A DNA stretch of 64,000 bases from an uncultured Aquimarina sp. (GCA_947498775.1 CANMLL010000019.1:1-64000); one strand, 5' to 3'. Numbered from the stretch's first letter, positions 1-8,789 are shown. Notes: generated by a model from the sequence alone, not told the origin. Translations and numbers: made by a program.

Positions 1-84
1 TTTGCAGTAAATTTTCTTCGTTTCATAATACAGTAAATTTAATCAATTTTTGAACTTAAATTACTGCCCTAATTGAGGGGGGAA

Positions 85-318
85 TTATACTATTTCTTCA
101 ACAGATGATTTCATATCATACAAATCTGGGTTATTTAGTTTTTCTCGTACAGAAAATGTTCTTAAAATATTTAAAGATTCGTCTAATCTCTTGTGTTCTG
201 TTTGGGTTTTATTTTCCTTGAGTGAATTTATAATATTCTCAATTTCGACTTGCGGATCTTGTGATTTACAACTGCTTAATAGGAGTAGTGAGTTAATGAT
301 TAAAACTGTTAGTTTCAT
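85..318 (-). CDS. small lipoprotein, unknown function
   Basis: A 77-residue protein when begun at the ATG whose complement lies at 316-318; an upstream in-frame ATG at 366 would put 16 charged residues in front of the signal and is less likely. The N-terminus is a type II signal peptide with lipobox LSSC, so the product should be lipidated and sit in the cell envelope. The mature part is short, charged and probably helical. No family was recognised. It is the last gene before a 439-bp stretch without a gene. Confidence 0.55.
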   Translation of the reverse strand: MKLTVLIINSLLLLSSCKSQDPQVEIENIINSLKENKTQTEHKRLDESLNILRTFSVREKLNNPDLYDMKSSVEEIV

Positions 319-757
319 ATTTTTTAATAAGGCATAAGGTTTACTATATGTATCGTTGCGGGGCAAAATGTTACCTTATCTTCAGTTTTTCTGCGCATTG
401 TTTGCTAATTTTCCTCTATGACGATTGCTGTTTTATTCTAAAAACTCACTGACCCTTCGATCCTTTCCATATCCGATATGATCACATAGGATATAGTGCT
501 ACATACAGGCTTTTTATATTTCGTTCTCTTTTTGGGTCTCATCAATTTCTTGTTTTCATTTTTCCAAAATTTTAATAACTGAATAAACAAATCATACTAT
601 GTAATTGTTCAGGTTTTAATTTCTCGGATACACACATCATTGAGATTATAAATTCCAATTGAATTCTCAAATATAACTCGTCTAAAGGTATTGAAATTCA
701 AATAACCATGCATACGGGAAACTTTTCTGTGCTATTGTAGTACTAATATCAGGACAT
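319..757. other. intergenic stretch without a recognised gene
   Basis: No ORF with coding character was seen on either strand. A TATATTTG -7-like box for the minus strand occurs at 668-675, about 350 bp ahead of the small lipoprotein gene, but no TGAY-N4-RTCA operator lies at the matching distance. I see no strong hairpin and no repeat shared with the rest of the window. Confidence 0.4.
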
Positions 758-1234
758 TCATAATTGCCTTTTAAAGATATATCGCGTTATAAATATTCCT
801 TGTTCATCGGTTTCACCAGCATCGCTTTCTACCGCACTGGTTACAAATATTAAATCCCAGCCATTGGCCAGCATCGACGTTAATTTTGATGATATCACCG
901 CATCATTGGCAGCAATATTTTGAAAACGTATACCAGCGATATTATAGAAATTTAACAATTTTGTTTCTTCAAAGTCTTTGACACGAATATCTTTTCGCTT
1001 TGATTTATTTCGAGTATTATCTTCTTCAGTTTGTTCTGATGAGAATTCTTTATAATCCCTTTCTGCATTGGACGAAATAAGTCGTGAACGACCTAAACCC
1101 ATTGGGACTATAGACTCTACACTTGTAATTACTTTGACCTCAAATTGTGGGGTAGTATTTTCTGATTCGTTTTGTGCTAGTGTGCCAAAAATTGTCACAA
1201 AGGCGAATATGCCGGTTAAAATTAATTTTTTCAT
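758..1234 (-). CDS. secreted DUF4177-like protein
   Basis: 158 residues with a Sec signal peptide (MKKLILTGIFAFVTIFGTLAQ, about 20 residues). The mature part starts with a strand carrying VPMGLGRSR, followed by a charged low-complexity insert (about 60-90) and a C-terminal segment with LANGWDLIFV, which resembles the DUF4177 pattern of small alpha/beta proteins. The role is unknown; it is probably periplasmic. It follows the SYLF gene by 21 bp on the same strand and is probably co-transcribed from the promoter at 1878-1889. Confidence 0.6.
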   Translation of the reverse strand: MKKLILTGIFAFVTIFGTLAQNESENTTPQFEVKVITSVESIVPMGLGRSRLISSNAERDYKEFSSEQTEEDNTRNKSKRKDIRVKDFEETKLLNFYNIAGIRFQNIAANDAVISSKLTSMLANGWDLIFVTSAVESDAGETDEQGIFITRYIFKRQL

Positions 1235-1255
1235 AAGTTTTTGATTATGTATTGA

Positions 1256-1792
1256 TTAATTTTTTGAGGTATACTTGAAATGTTGGCCACCAACAGAAGC
1301 CTCAACCATTACTCCTCCTTTGGTTGATGTAAATACTGCTACGCCTTCTTGATACGCGACATCAACAGAAGCTCCTTCTTTTAAAACGACAGCCGATGCC
1401 TGAGCGTCGAACTTTAATTTTCCATTGGTAAAACGTTCAAAGAACTCCTGATTTTCAAAGAAGATAACCTCACTGTATTGCTGTCCTCCAAACTGCAAAC
1501 CAAATGATGCTTGTTTTAATTTTGCAGTTCCAACAGCTTTCTTATTTTTATATACAACACCGTTGCCCATGGCACCACCAATGGTTATGGCAGCTTTGGT
1601 GACTCTGGGAAATACGGCATATCCATAAGATTGATCACGATAAGATTTCAGTTTAGGTGTTTTTTTGATCATTGCTTGTAGTGCTTCTTTTGCTTCGCTT
1701 TCTAGTTCAGGATTCCATCCTCCTATTTGAGCATTCATTGTTAAAGGCAATACAAAACTTAATAGTACTACTGCGATTTTTAATGTTTTCAT
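1256..1792 (-). CDS. secreted SYLF/Ysc84-family lipid-binding protein
   Basis: About 178 residues from the ATG at 1792; a longer reading frame from 1819 adds nine residues before the signal and is rejected. A signal peptide ending near MNAQ is followed by a SYLF-type domain: an early helix (EAKEALQAMIKKTPKL), the glycine-rich stretch YGYAVFPRVTKAAITIGGAMG, and FGLQFGGQQYSEVIFF. SYLF proteins bind phosphoinositides in eukaryotes; bacterial members are envelope proteins of unclear function. First gene of a two-gene operon. Confidence 0.8.
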   Translation of the reverse strand: MKTLKIAVVLLSFVLPLTMNAQIGGWNPELESEAKEALQAMIKKTPKLKSYRDQSYGYAVFPRVTKAAITIGGAMGNGVVYKNKKAVGTAKLKQASFGLQFGGQQYSEVIFFENQEFFERFTNGKLKFDAQASAVVLKEGASVDVAYQEGVAVFTSTKGGVMVEASVGGQHFKYTSKN

Positions 1793-1877
1793 GACATCTG
1801 ATTTTAATGTTGAAATCAACTCCCTTTTTAATGTTTTAAGTTGGAACTAAAATAGGCTACCCTAATTAGTATTAAAA

Positions 1878-1889
1878 TGATTATAGTCA
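1878..1889 (-). promoter_or_regulatory. FNR/FixK-like operator for the SYLF operon
   Basis: TGATtataGTCA, a dyad of the window-wide class. Read on the minus strand, a -7 box (TATTTTAG) lies at 1847-1854, centred 33 bp from the operator centre, and the SYLF ATG follows 55 bp further. Confidence 0.7.
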
Positions 1890-1938
1890 TGTTGTTTGTG
1901 TAACTCGATTCCTTTGGCCAGAGGAAGTGTTTCTGACC

Positions 1939-1950
1939 TGATCAATATCA
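1939..1950 (+). promoter_or_regulatory. FNR/FixK-like operator for the flavodoxin operon
   Basis: TGATcaatATCA with the -7-like sequence TATTTTAT at 1974-1981, centre-to-centre distance 33 bp. The start codon of the flavodoxin-like gene is at 2019. Confidence 0.65.
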
Positions 1951-2018
1951 TATTTTTTGTAGTGATGGTTCATTATTTTATGTCGTTTTTAATGCACTAT
2001 TCATAAAACAAAATAACA

Positions 2019-2555
2019 ATGAAAACACTTATCGTCTATTTTTCGTTTACGGGCAATAATGAAGTATTGGCCAAGACTATCGCCAAAGACCTTGATGGAG
2101 ATGTGTTACAGATCACCGAGCCCAAAAAACGCGGGATGTTTAGGATTATGCTGGATATGTTGTTTAATCGTTTTCCTAAGATTGATAACCAAGAGATCTT
2201 ATGGCAGAAGTATGACCATGTCCTACTGATGGCTCCAATCTGGAACTATCTGATCGCACACCCTATGAAATCGTTTATTAGAAAAAACAGGGAACAGCTG
2301 AAAGATTACTCGTTTATTACACTTTGTAGTGGGCGAGAGACACAAAAAGAGAAAATTACAAAGCAGTTAAAAAAGTTGGCCAAATATGGACCCAAAGCCA
2401 TCATAGAATTCGAGATCCTGAAACTACCGACATACGAAGAGCAAAAAGATTCGATATACAAAGTGACCCAGGATGATTTGAACACTTTTAGACAAGAGGA
2501 TGTCTATCAAAGGCTTTTAAGATCGTATTCAGCCAAAGAAGAAATAGTACAATAA
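2019..2555 (+). CDS. flavodoxin-like FMN protein
   Basis: 178 residues, cytoplasmic. The N-terminus MKTLIVYFSFTGNNEVLAK is the flavodoxin beta1-loop signature: the S-F-T-G-N loop would bind the FMN phosphate. Residues near 69-76 (HVLLMAPIWN) and 96-103 (ITLCSGRE) fit the two isoalloxazine loops. Length suits a flavodoxin/NAD(P)H-quinone-reductase-like protein. It heads an operon of four small genes (flavodoxin, DUF302, uncharacterised, DUF4332) with gaps of 1, 26 and 25 bp. The electron partner is unknown. Confidence 0.8.
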   Translation: MKTLIVYFSFTGNNEVLAKTIAKDLDGDVLQITEPKKRGMFRIMLDMLFNRFPKIDNQEILWQKYDHVLLMAPIWNYLIAHPMKSFIRKNREQLKDYSFITLCSGRETQKEKITKQLKKLAKYGPKAIIEFEILKLPTYEEQKDSIYKVTQDDLNTFRQEDVYQRLLRSYSAKEEIVQ

Positions 2556-2556
2556 T

Positions 2557-2967
2557 ATGAGTTATCAAAAAATGAACTATTATTTTATCACAATACTAAA
2601 AGGAGTAACATTTAATGAAGCTGTAGAAAGAGTAATTCATGAGCTTAAAAATGAAGGTTTTGGTGTGTTAACAGAGATAGATATGAAAGCCACCCTAAAA
2701 AGAAAATTAGGTGTAGATTTTTATAACTATAAAATTCTTGGTGCATGTAATCCACCGTTTGCTTATAAGGCATTGCAAACCGAAGACAAAATCGGAACCA
2801 TGTTACCCTGTAATGTAATCATTCAAGAAAAAGAAAAAGGCAATATCGAAGTGTCTGCTGTTGATCCTGCTGCTTCTATGATGGCTATAGATAATGAAGA
2901 GTTAACTACAGTAGCACAAGAAGTAAGAGATAAATTAAAGAAAGTTGTTGTGAGTTTAACCTCATGA
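2557..2967 (+). CDS. DUF302 domain protein
   Basis: 136 residues, almost entirely one DUF302 domain: a first strand and helix (FNEAVERVIHELKNEGFGVLTEIDM), the signature KILGACNPPFAYKAL near 60-73, then LPCNVIIQE and a final helix. DUF302 proteins are small alpha/beta proteins of unknown biochemical role. No signal peptide is visible, so it is taken as cytoplasmic. It begins one base after the flavodoxin stop codon, so the two are probably translationally linked. Confidence 0.85.
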   Translation: MSYQKMNYYFITILKGVTFNEAVERVIHELKNEGFGVLTEIDMKATLKRKLGVDFYNYKILGACNPPFAYKALQTEDKIGTMLPCNVIIQEKEKGNIEVSAVDPAASMMAIDNEELTTVAQEVRDKLKKVVVSLTS

Positions 2968-2993
2968 ATTCTATGATATAAAAAAGAAATGTC

Positions 2994-3497
2994 ATGACCA
3001 CCTCAAATGAAAAGATAAAGGAAGAATGTTGTCCTCCATTTAACATAGAGAAATGGGACGGAAAGACGTTGGTTTGGGATCAAAAACCGTTTATAAAAGC
3101 GTCGGTTCCTACGATGTTTCATATTCCTTTTAGTAAAAAGTTGGGTAAAAAGATCACAAAACTCATGCACCAGGCCGAATACCAGGATAGTTTAGAAAAA
3201 GATAAAACAAATACGTTGTTATTGTTTACCGATCCACATCCCTTTAGATCAGATATGTATCTCTCTGTAAGTGGTCGGGTTCCGAAGGCCAATAATGTAA
3301 ACCTTTCTGGAGCGTATATTTCCAAGGTTTTTGATGGCCCGTATCGTGCCATACCAACATTCATGAAAGAAATGGATCGCCAGCTTAAACTTGAGCATAA
3401 AAAGGCAAAAAAGTATTATGTGCATTATGCCTATTGCCCAAAATGCGCCAAAGAAAGGGGTCATAATTACATGGTACTTTTTGCAGCATTGAATTAA
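2994..3497 (+). CDS. conserved protein of unknown function with CC and CxxC motifs
   Basis: 167 residues, no signal or membrane segment. Notable features are Cys12-Cys13-Pro-Pro near the N-terminus and a CPKC pair (Cys148, Cys151) near the C-terminus; the two could together form a metal site. The central region has FTDPHPFRSDMYLSV. Similar proteins are sometimes annotated as hydrolases, but no catalytic motif is visible. Third gene of the flavodoxin operon. Opposite-strand frames through it are shadows. Confidence 0.6.
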   Translation: MTTSNEKIKEECCPPFNIEKWDGKTLVWDQKPFIKASVPTMFHIPFSKKLGKKITKLMHQAEYQDSLEKDKTNTLLLFTDPHPFRSDMYLSVSGRVPKANNVNLSGAYISKVFDGPYRAIPTFMKEMDRQLKLEHKKAKKYYVHYAYCPKCAKERGHNYMVLFAALN

Positions 3498-3522
3498 CTA
3501 ACCCCTAACCAAAGAAGAAAGC

Positions 3523-4197
3523 ATGGGCTATGATATGGATCTCGAAAAAATTAGTATTGATGATTATGGGAGTATTTTAAAAGGGACTCATCTGATTCCT
3601 AGTTGGAAGGTGCTAAAAGAAAACTTGGAAACTAATCTTGAAACGATAAAGAAACTAGGGATTCATAACCTTCAGGAATTACAAAAAACACTGAAGCACA
3701 AAGATCGACTTCAGCAGTTCTCTCAACAAAGTGGTTTGCCAGAACCATACCTTAACGTATTAAGAAGAATGATTAACGGATATGTTAGAAAACCAAATAA
3801 GATCAAAGATTTTCCTGAAACTTCCGAAGAAATTATATTGAGATTAGAAAAAAAAGGGATTAAAAATACACGTCATCTATTTGAAAAAATAATAACACGA
3901 AAGAATAGAGCACAACTTTCTAAACAAACAGGAATTAGCAATAAACAAATTTTAAGACTAACAAAGTTAACCGATCTCTCCAGAATTCGATGGGTGAATC
4001 ACACGTTTGCCTACGTTTTGTATGAAGCAGGATATGATACGTTAGAAAAAATGGCAAACGCCAATCCAGATCAATTATTTGAAACTGTAAAACAATTGAA
4101 CGCCGAGAGAAAATTTTATCAAGCACACATAGGATTAAATGATATGAAAATGCTTGTCGAATCTGCAAATATGGTATCCCTTGATATAGAATATTAA
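3523..4197 (+). CDS. DUF4332 helix-hairpin-helix protein
   Basis: 224 residues, wholly helical. At least two repeats of helix-hairpin-helix character are visible: LETIKKLGIHNLQELQKTL (about 41-60) and ILRLEKKGIKNTRHLFEKI (about 107-125), each followed by a segment of the type LSKQTGISNKQILRLTKL. This matches DUF4332, a helix-hairpin-helix family of unknown role; such folds often bind nucleic acid. An upstream ATG choice is not critical: M1 and M5 both lie at the gene start. Last gene of the operon. Confidence 0.75.
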   Translation: MGYDMDLEKISIDDYGSILKGTHLIPSWKVLKENLETNLETIKKLGIHNLQELQKTLKHKDRLQQFSQQSGLPEPYLNVLRRMINGYVRKPNKIKDFPETSEEIILRLEKKGIKNTRHLFEKIITRKNRAQLSKQTGISNKQILRLTKLTDLSRIRWVNHTFAYVLYEAGYDTLEKMANANPDQLFETVKQLNAERKFYQAHIGLNDMKMLVESANMVSLDIEY

Positions 4198-4212
4198 TTA
4201 GTTATTTTCCTC

Positions 4213-4722
4213 TTACTGCAAACTATCTCTACTTCTAGTAGTTCTACTCCTTGTAGAATTGCTTTCGTCTCTACTACTTTTGGTAGTTTTACTTCTTGAA
4301 CTTCTGCTTCTAGTTGTGTTATTTCTGTCGTACCTACTTCGGTCTTCATATCTGCTACGGGTGCTTCTATTACGGTTATAATATCTATTGGTACTATGAT
4401 AACTACGAATATTATCTCCGTTAAACCCTCGTATTCTTACATACCGAGAACGATGCAGATTGATATGACTATACCTAGGCGGTAGTACATTTACTGTAAT
4501 CCAGACATTATTGTCAAAATAGAGGTAATGCCGCAAGGTAATATCATAGTAAATATTATAATCAGGAAAATATACGTACCGCACCACCTCGACACGATTA
4601 GGATAAAACCAAGGTGGAGGTGGGTTATCAAAACTCGAAGAAATAACTACAGGTCCGCAACTTTGTATAACCAAAGTGCTGATAAATATTACCAATATCA
4701 AAAATTGCTTATTTGTTTTCAT
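4213..4722 (-). CDS. lipoprotein with Arg/Ser/Thr-rich tail
   Basis: 169 residues. Type II signal peptide with lipobox IQSC. Residues 30-85 are rich in Tyr, Pro and Asn (PPPPWFYPNRVEVVRYVYFPDY), a pattern seen in small envelope lipoproteins. The last 60 residues are a low-complexity basic tail of repeated TRSR/SRSK units. Its ATG overlaps the stop codon of the peroxiredoxin gene (TAATG), so it is translationally coupled to it. The function is unknown; the basic tail might bind anionic surface polymers. Confidence 0.65.
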   Translation of the reverse strand: MKTNKQFLILVIFISTLVIQSCGPVVISSSFDNPPPPWFYPNRVEVVRYVYFPDYNIYYDITLRHYLYFDNNVWITVNVLPPRYSHINLHRSRYVRIRGFNGDNIRSYHSTNRYYNRNRSTRSRYEDRSRYDRNNTTRSRSSRSKTTKSSRDESNSTRSRTTRSRDSLQ

Positions 4723-5387
4723 TAGTTTAACTGTAACTCCTTTCTGGCTAAATAAAAATCTACCTTCTCACAAGAAGTATCCTTAATACGATCTTCCATT
4801 TCCTCTAAGGTTTTTGGTGGAGGTACAATCACTTTGTCTCCTTTTTTCCAGTTCAGGGGCAGGGCAACTTTATGTTTATCTGAAACTTGTAAAGCCTCGA
4901 GTACTCTTAAGATTTCATTCATATTACGTCCAACATTCAAAGGATAATACATAATAAGACGAATCTTAAGATAAGGATCGATAAAGAATACGGCCCTTAC
5001 AGCAGCAGTTTCACTCTCATTGGGTTGCAGCATACCGTATAATTTGGCAACCGTCATATCTAGATCGGCAATAATAGGAAAATCAAGGTATACACCTGTT
5101 TTTTCTCGTACATTATTAACCCAGGCAAGGTGCGAATGTATACTATCGATACTTAATCCAATTAATTTGGTATTTAAAGCTTCAAATTCTTGTTTTCTCT
5201 CTGCAAAACCACTCAATTCTGTGGTACATACCGGAGTAAAATCTGCCGGATGAGAAAATAAGACAACCCATTTGCTTTCTGCAAATTCAGAGAATCTTAA
5301 CTTACCATGCGTCGTGGTAGCCGTAAAATCTGGAGCATCATCACCTATCCGAGGCATGATGTTCATTTCTATGTCTGTTGTTTCCAT
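4722..5387 (-). CDS. 1-Cys peroxiredoxin (Prx6 type)
   Basis: 221 residues, cytoplasmic. It reduces peroxides through the peroxidatic cysteine Cys54 in ADFTPVCTTE. The length and the C-terminal extension (LPLNWKKGDKVIVPPP) are typical of the Prx6 group, as opposed to the 2-Cys AhpC group. A second cysteine, Cys206, sits near the C-terminus in the position seen in archaeal Prx6-like enzymes and could be resolving. The gene is first in an operon with the RS-tail lipoprotein and lies downstream of the operator at 5473-5484. Confidence 0.9.
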   Translation of the reverse strand: METTDIEMNIMPRIGDDAPDFTATTTHGKLRFSEFAESKWVVLFSHPADFTPVCTTELSGFAERKQEFEALNTKLIGLSIDSIHSHLAWVNNVREKTGVYLDFPIIADLDMTVAKLYGMLQPNESETAAVRAVFFIDPYLKIRLIMYYPLNVGRNMNEILRVLEALQVSDKHKVALPLNWKKGDKVIVPPPKTLEEMEDRIKDTSCEKVDFYLARKELQLN

Positions 5388-5472
5388 AATTTTTAATTTT
5401 TCAAATATGATTTTGACGAATTCTTTCTGTAATACATGTTATAAAATTATCTCGCAAAACTCATTGATACTA

Positions 5473-5484
5473 TGATAATTATCA
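5473..5484. promoter_or_regulatory. bidirectional FNR/FixK-like operator, peroxiredoxin / transglutaminase
   Basis: TGATaattATCA, a perfect palindrome between divergent genes. -7 boxes lie at 33 bp on both sides: TAATTTTA on the minus strand (5442-5449) for the peroxiredoxin and TAAATTTG, a full consensus match, on the plus strand (5508-5515) for the transglutaminase-like gene. Confidence 0.75.
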
Positions 5485-5588
5485 TCTTTGGAGCTTCATT
5501 TCATTAGTAAATTTGATAATGATTTGTTAATTAAAATTTGCAGTTTTTTTAAATACCTAAACAGAGGTATTTTGGATATTCAACTAGA

Positions 5589-6323
5589 ATGAAAGTCATC
5601 ATGGAAAAGCAAAAAGATAAATATTTAGAAGAAACAAAACTACTTGATTATTCTTCAAAAATAATCCAGGATCTGATACAAAAAAGAGAATGGGCAACGC
5701 TTCCTGCCAAAGAAAAAATTAAAAATGCATACAATTTTGTTCGGGATGAAATCCCTTTCGGATACAATATAGAAGACACGATTCCGGCTTCTCAAGTAAT
5801 TAAGGATGGTTATGGGCAATGCAATACAAAAGGTATTTTGTTTATGGCATTATTACGTGCATTGGGGATTAGGTGTCGATCACATGGTTTTACTATATAT
5901 AAAGACTTGCAGAAAGGTGCAATATCAGGGATATGGTACCTTTTATCACCAAAAGAAATGGTTCATAGCTGGGTTGAGGTAAATTATAACGACACATGGT
6001 ATAATATGGAAGGATTTATATTAGATACCAAATATCTTACTAAACTACAAAGTAAGTTCAGCGATTGTTCTGATAATTTTTGTGGATATGCAGTAGCCAC
6101 AGATGATCTTAAAAACCCTCAAATAAATTGGGACGAGAATGACACATATATACAAAAAACCGGGATAGCAAAGGATCTCGGAATATTTGACAATCCAGAT
6201 CAATTCTTTGAAAAATACTCACAGGATTTGGGTAAAATCAAAAAGATGATATTTAGAAATATTACCCGTCATTCTATGAATAGGAATGTCAAGAGAATAA
6301 GAAATGCTTCAGCTTTTATATAA
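5589..6323 (+). CDS. transglutaminase-like cysteine protein
   Basis: 244 residues, no signal peptide. The core matches the transglutaminase/protease-like superfamily: Cys78 in YGQCNTKG, His126 in VHSWVEV and Asp146 in EGFILD are well spaced to form the Cys-His-Asp triad. The preceding IPASQVIKDGYG is typical of the family. Substrate unknown; bacterial members act as peptidases or amidases as often as cross-linkers. M1 is at 5589; Met5 is an alternative start. The divergent promoter shared with the peroxiredoxin suggests expression under the same condition. Confidence 0.75.
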   Translation: MKVIMEKQKDKYLEETKLLDYSSKIIQDLIQKREWATLPAKEKIKNAYNFVRDEIPFGYNIEDTIPASQVIKDGYGQCNTKGILFMALLRALGIRCRSHGFTIYKDLQKGAISGIWYLLSPKEMVHSWVEVNYNDTWYNMEGFILDTKYLTKLQSKFSDCSDNFCGYAVATDDLKNPQINWDENDTYIQKTGIAKDLGIFDNPDQFFEKYSQDLGKIKKMIFRNITRHSMNRNVKRIRNASAFI

Positions 6324-6336
6324 ATAATTGTCATAA

Positions 6337-7098
6337 TTAAACCACTATCATTCCACCATCAATTACCTGAGTGGTTCCTGTAATATATTTACTTTCATCT
6401 GAAGCAAGAAATAAGACTAATTCTCCGATTTCTTTAGCTTCAGCATAGCGTTCAAACGGGATTATGGCTTCAAACCCTTTTTGAGCCTCCAAAGGATTAT
6501 CTGTAGAGAGATCTTTTTCGATAGATCTCATCATTCGGGTATGAACTGGTCCAGGATGTACAGAATTTACCCTGATATCACGGTCGGCAAATTCCAAGGC
6601 AGCTGTACGCATAATTCCAATTTCTGCATGTTTACTGGCCACATACGCTCCCAAACCTTTAAATCCTTTTAACCCAGCAACCGAAGAGGTGATAATTACA
6701 CTTCCACCATCAGTCATTTTCGGAATAACGTGTTGACATCCCAACCATACTCCCTTTACATTCACCGCAATGATTTTATCAAAAGTGCCCTCGGGATAAT
6801 CAGTAATGGGATATACATTACCTTCGATCCCTGCATTATTAAAAAAGATATCAATTTTACCAAAAGCAGATAATGTTTCTGATACATAATTTTGCACATC
6901 TTCAGACCTAGAAACATCTGCTACGCAATACTTGAGATTTGGAGAATCAAATTCTTTGATAGTTGCTTTTAATTCATCCCCGGCAATATCCACCAGCATT
7001 ACTTTTGCACCATGATCCAGAAATAATTTTGCGGTAGCTTTTCCAATACCTTGTGCCCCTCCGGTGATGATGGCGACTTTGTTTTTTAGCCTTTCCAT
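6337..7098 (-). CDS. short-chain dehydrogenase/reductase
   Basis: 253 residues, classical SDR. The dinucleotide-binding motif GGAQGIG is at residues 13-19, the structural NNAG motif follows near 87-90, and the catalytic Ser and Tyr-x-x-x-Lys are in ITSSVAG and YVASKHA. The C-terminal YITGTTQVIDGG is usual for this family. The substrate cannot be told; the closest look-alikes are glucose/cyclohexanol-type dehydrogenases. It follows the WG-repeat gene by 18 bp and is probably on the same transcript. Confidence 0.85.
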   Translation of the reverse strand: MERLKNKVAIITGGAQGIGKATAKLFLDHGAKVMLVDIAGDELKATIKEFDSPNLKYCVADVSRSEDVQNYVSETLSAFGKIDIFFNNAGIEGNVYPITDYPEGTFDKIIAVNVKGVWLGCQHVIPKMTDGGSVIITSSVAGLKGFKGLGAYVASKHAEIGIMRTAALEFADRDIRVNSVHPGPVHTRMMRSIEKDLSTDNPLEAQKGFEAIIPFERYAEAKEIGELVLFLASDESKYITGTTQVIDGGMIVV

Positions 7099-7116
7099 TT
7101 TGTTGTGTTTTTAAGA

Positions 7117-7746
7117 TTACTTAGAAGAATCCAGTGCAAATATTTTCCAGTGGGTATCATTTTTGGATTTGGATGCCACAAGATTAGATGACAAAAAATA
7201 GGACTGTATTACAGGGGGTTTTCTTAGTCTTTCTTTTTTATACACAAGATGAGTAGGCCCTATCAAAAATGTTATATCATTCCCCGAAGTATTAATAACC
7301 ACTTCATCATAGCTATAAGAAACCATATTTTTACCCAAAAGATCGTTTTTACCTAATTCTTCTTTAGAAACTTTAAGCACGATAGCATACCCGTTTTCAA
7401 AATTGGTAGCGTTAAGATATTTGGGTTTAATCACTATTTCTCCGCTTTTATCAATATATCCGTAGTAACTGATACCATCTACTTTTTTTGTGATCAAGCA
7501 TCTTTCATTATTAAATATAGGATACGTCTTTTCTTTTTCTATTTCAGATAGCACCAGATCGCCTCTATAATCGATTACTACCTTACCAGTTGTATTGATA
7601 AAAGCCCATTTATTGCCTTTTCGTATGGCGGCAAGCTCTTCATAAAAAGGAGTAATCTCATCTACATTTTCAACAATTTGGGAAGATGCTGTAAAAGGAA
7701 GTATCATTAAACACGTCATTAAAATAAGTATGCTTTTCATCACCAT
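7117..7746 (-). CDS. secreted WG-repeat protein
   Basis: About 209 residues, with Met3 as the likelier start because the signal peptide (MKSILILMTCLMILPFTASSQ) begins there. The mature part has WG-type repeats: a KWAFINTTGKVVIDYR unit near 42-57 and a YYGYIDKSGEIVIKPKY unit near 110-126. WG repeats form beta-rich modules of unknown binding function. Likely periplasmic. First gene of an operon with the SDR, downstream of the operator at 7799-7810. Confidence 0.7.
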   Translation of the reverse strand: MVMKSILILMTCLMILPFTASSQIVENVDEITPFYEELAAIRKGNKWAFINTTGKVVIDYRGDLVLSEIEKEKTYPIFNNERCLITKKVDGISYYGYIDKSGEIVIKPKYLNATNFENGYAIVLKVSKEELGKNDLLGKNMVSYSYDEVVINTSGNDITFLIGPTHLVYKKERLRKPPVIQSYFLSSNLVASKSKNDTHWKIFALDSSK

Positions 7747-7798
7747 ATATTTTTAGAATTATAGTCCTAAAAATACCATGTATAAAAGGGGGATACAA

Positions 7799-7810
7799 TG
7801 ATAAATGTCA
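7799..7810 (-). promoter_or_regulatory. FNR/FixK-like operator for the WG-repeat/SDR operon
   Basis: TGATaaatGTCA. The minus-strand -7 box TATTTTTA is at 7768-7775, centred 33 bp away. Confidence 0.7.
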
Positions 7811-7820
7811 TGTTAACGAA

Positions 7821-8093
7821 TCATCTTTCAATTTCGAAACGAGTAAAAGCCTTTGGGATTCCTTCTTTAAAAGAAACATGGGCAACCTTAGCATATTCTG
7901 GTCCAATAAGGCACCAGTCTAGCAAAGATTTTAGCTGAATCTCGGTTCCTTCGGCTTCGATATACACATCTCGGTTAGGAAGGTTTTTTACAAACCCATT
8001 AATCCCCAACGCTCTGGCTTTATCTTGTGTGCTTTTTCTGTACCAAACTCCTTGAACTTTTCCTTTTACTGTGATGTTATAATGTTTTAACAT
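7821..8093 (-). CDS. acyP: acylphosphatase
   Basis: 90 residues, the usual length. It hydrolyses acylphosphates such as acetyl- or carbamoyl-phosphate. The signature GKVQGVWYR holds the phosphate-binding loop with catalytic Arg19, and Asn37 in GFVKN is the second catalytic residue. It is the last gene of a group running bactofilin-like, hydrolase, phosphoribosyltransferase, acylphosphatase; the gap to the preceding gene is 57 bp, so co-transcription is likely but not certain. Confidence 0.9.
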   Translation of the reverse strand: MLKHYNITVKGKVQGVWYRKSTQDKARALGINGFVKNLPNRDVYIEAEGTEIQLKSLLDWCLIGPEYAKVAHVSFKEGIPKAFTRFEIER

Positions 8094-8150
8094 GAATAAC
8101 GGCTTTGTTTAATCTTATCGTAACTAAAGTACTAATGTTTGGAGTGATCA

Positions 8151-8789
8151 TTATACAATTTGATTACATTCTTCCAGTATTCTAATAGCTTCGTCATCGG
8201 TTACTGTATTAAACTCATCATAAAATTGTCCTACTGCTCTAAAATTATAAGGTGTTTGCAAACAAATTACTTCATCTATATAAGGCGAGGTTTTTAACTT
8301 CTCTACTGCCGAGGGTGGTGCTACCGGGACGGCAACTACAATTTTGTTTGGTTGATTTTGATATATGAGCTCGATGGTGGCCAAAATAGTGTTGCCTGTA
8401 GCTATTCCATCGTCTACGACAATCACTATTTTATTCTTCAGGTTTTGGGGTTTTAGATTTTTGTAATACTGCTTTTGGCGACGAGCCAACAATACACGTA
8501 TTCGTTTTGTTTCTTCTTCAATATATTCTTCTGAAGCTTCTATGGCAGCACTTAAAATTCTACTGGTAAGACTTACGGCCCCGATAGCATATTCTTTATT
8601 ATACGGATGTCCAATTTTTTTGATAAGTGCAACATCAAGAGGTGCTTTTAATACCCTTGCTACAGCTGCACCCAAAGGTAAGCCTCCACGAGGTATAGCT
8701 ATAACTATCACAGCTTTATTTTTGTAGGAGCACAATTCTTTTGCTAACTGTATTCCTGCTTCAATTCTGTCTTTGAAGGTGTCAATCAT
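8151..8789 (-). CDS. phosphoribosyltransferase family protein
   Basis: 212 residues. A type I phosphoribosyltransferase fold is shown by the PRPP-binding motif VIVVDDGIATGNT near 122-134 and by the early IPRGGLPLGAAVA segment. It resembles the stand-alone phosphoribosyltransferases often found beside dienelactone-hydrolase-like genes, as here. The natural acceptor is unknown. Its ATG overlaps the end of the hydrolase gene by 4 bp. Confidence 0.85.
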   Translation of the reverse strand: MIDTFKDRIEAGIQLAKELCSYKNKAVIVIAIPRGGLPLGAAVARVLKAPLDVALIKKIGHPYNKEYAIGAVSLTSRILSAAIEASEEYIEEETKRIRVLLARRQKQYYKNLKPQNLKNKIVIVVDDGIATGNTILATIELIYQNQPNKIVVAVPVAPPSAVEKLKTSPYIDEVICLQTPYNFRAVGQFYDEFNTVTDDEAIRILEECNQIV

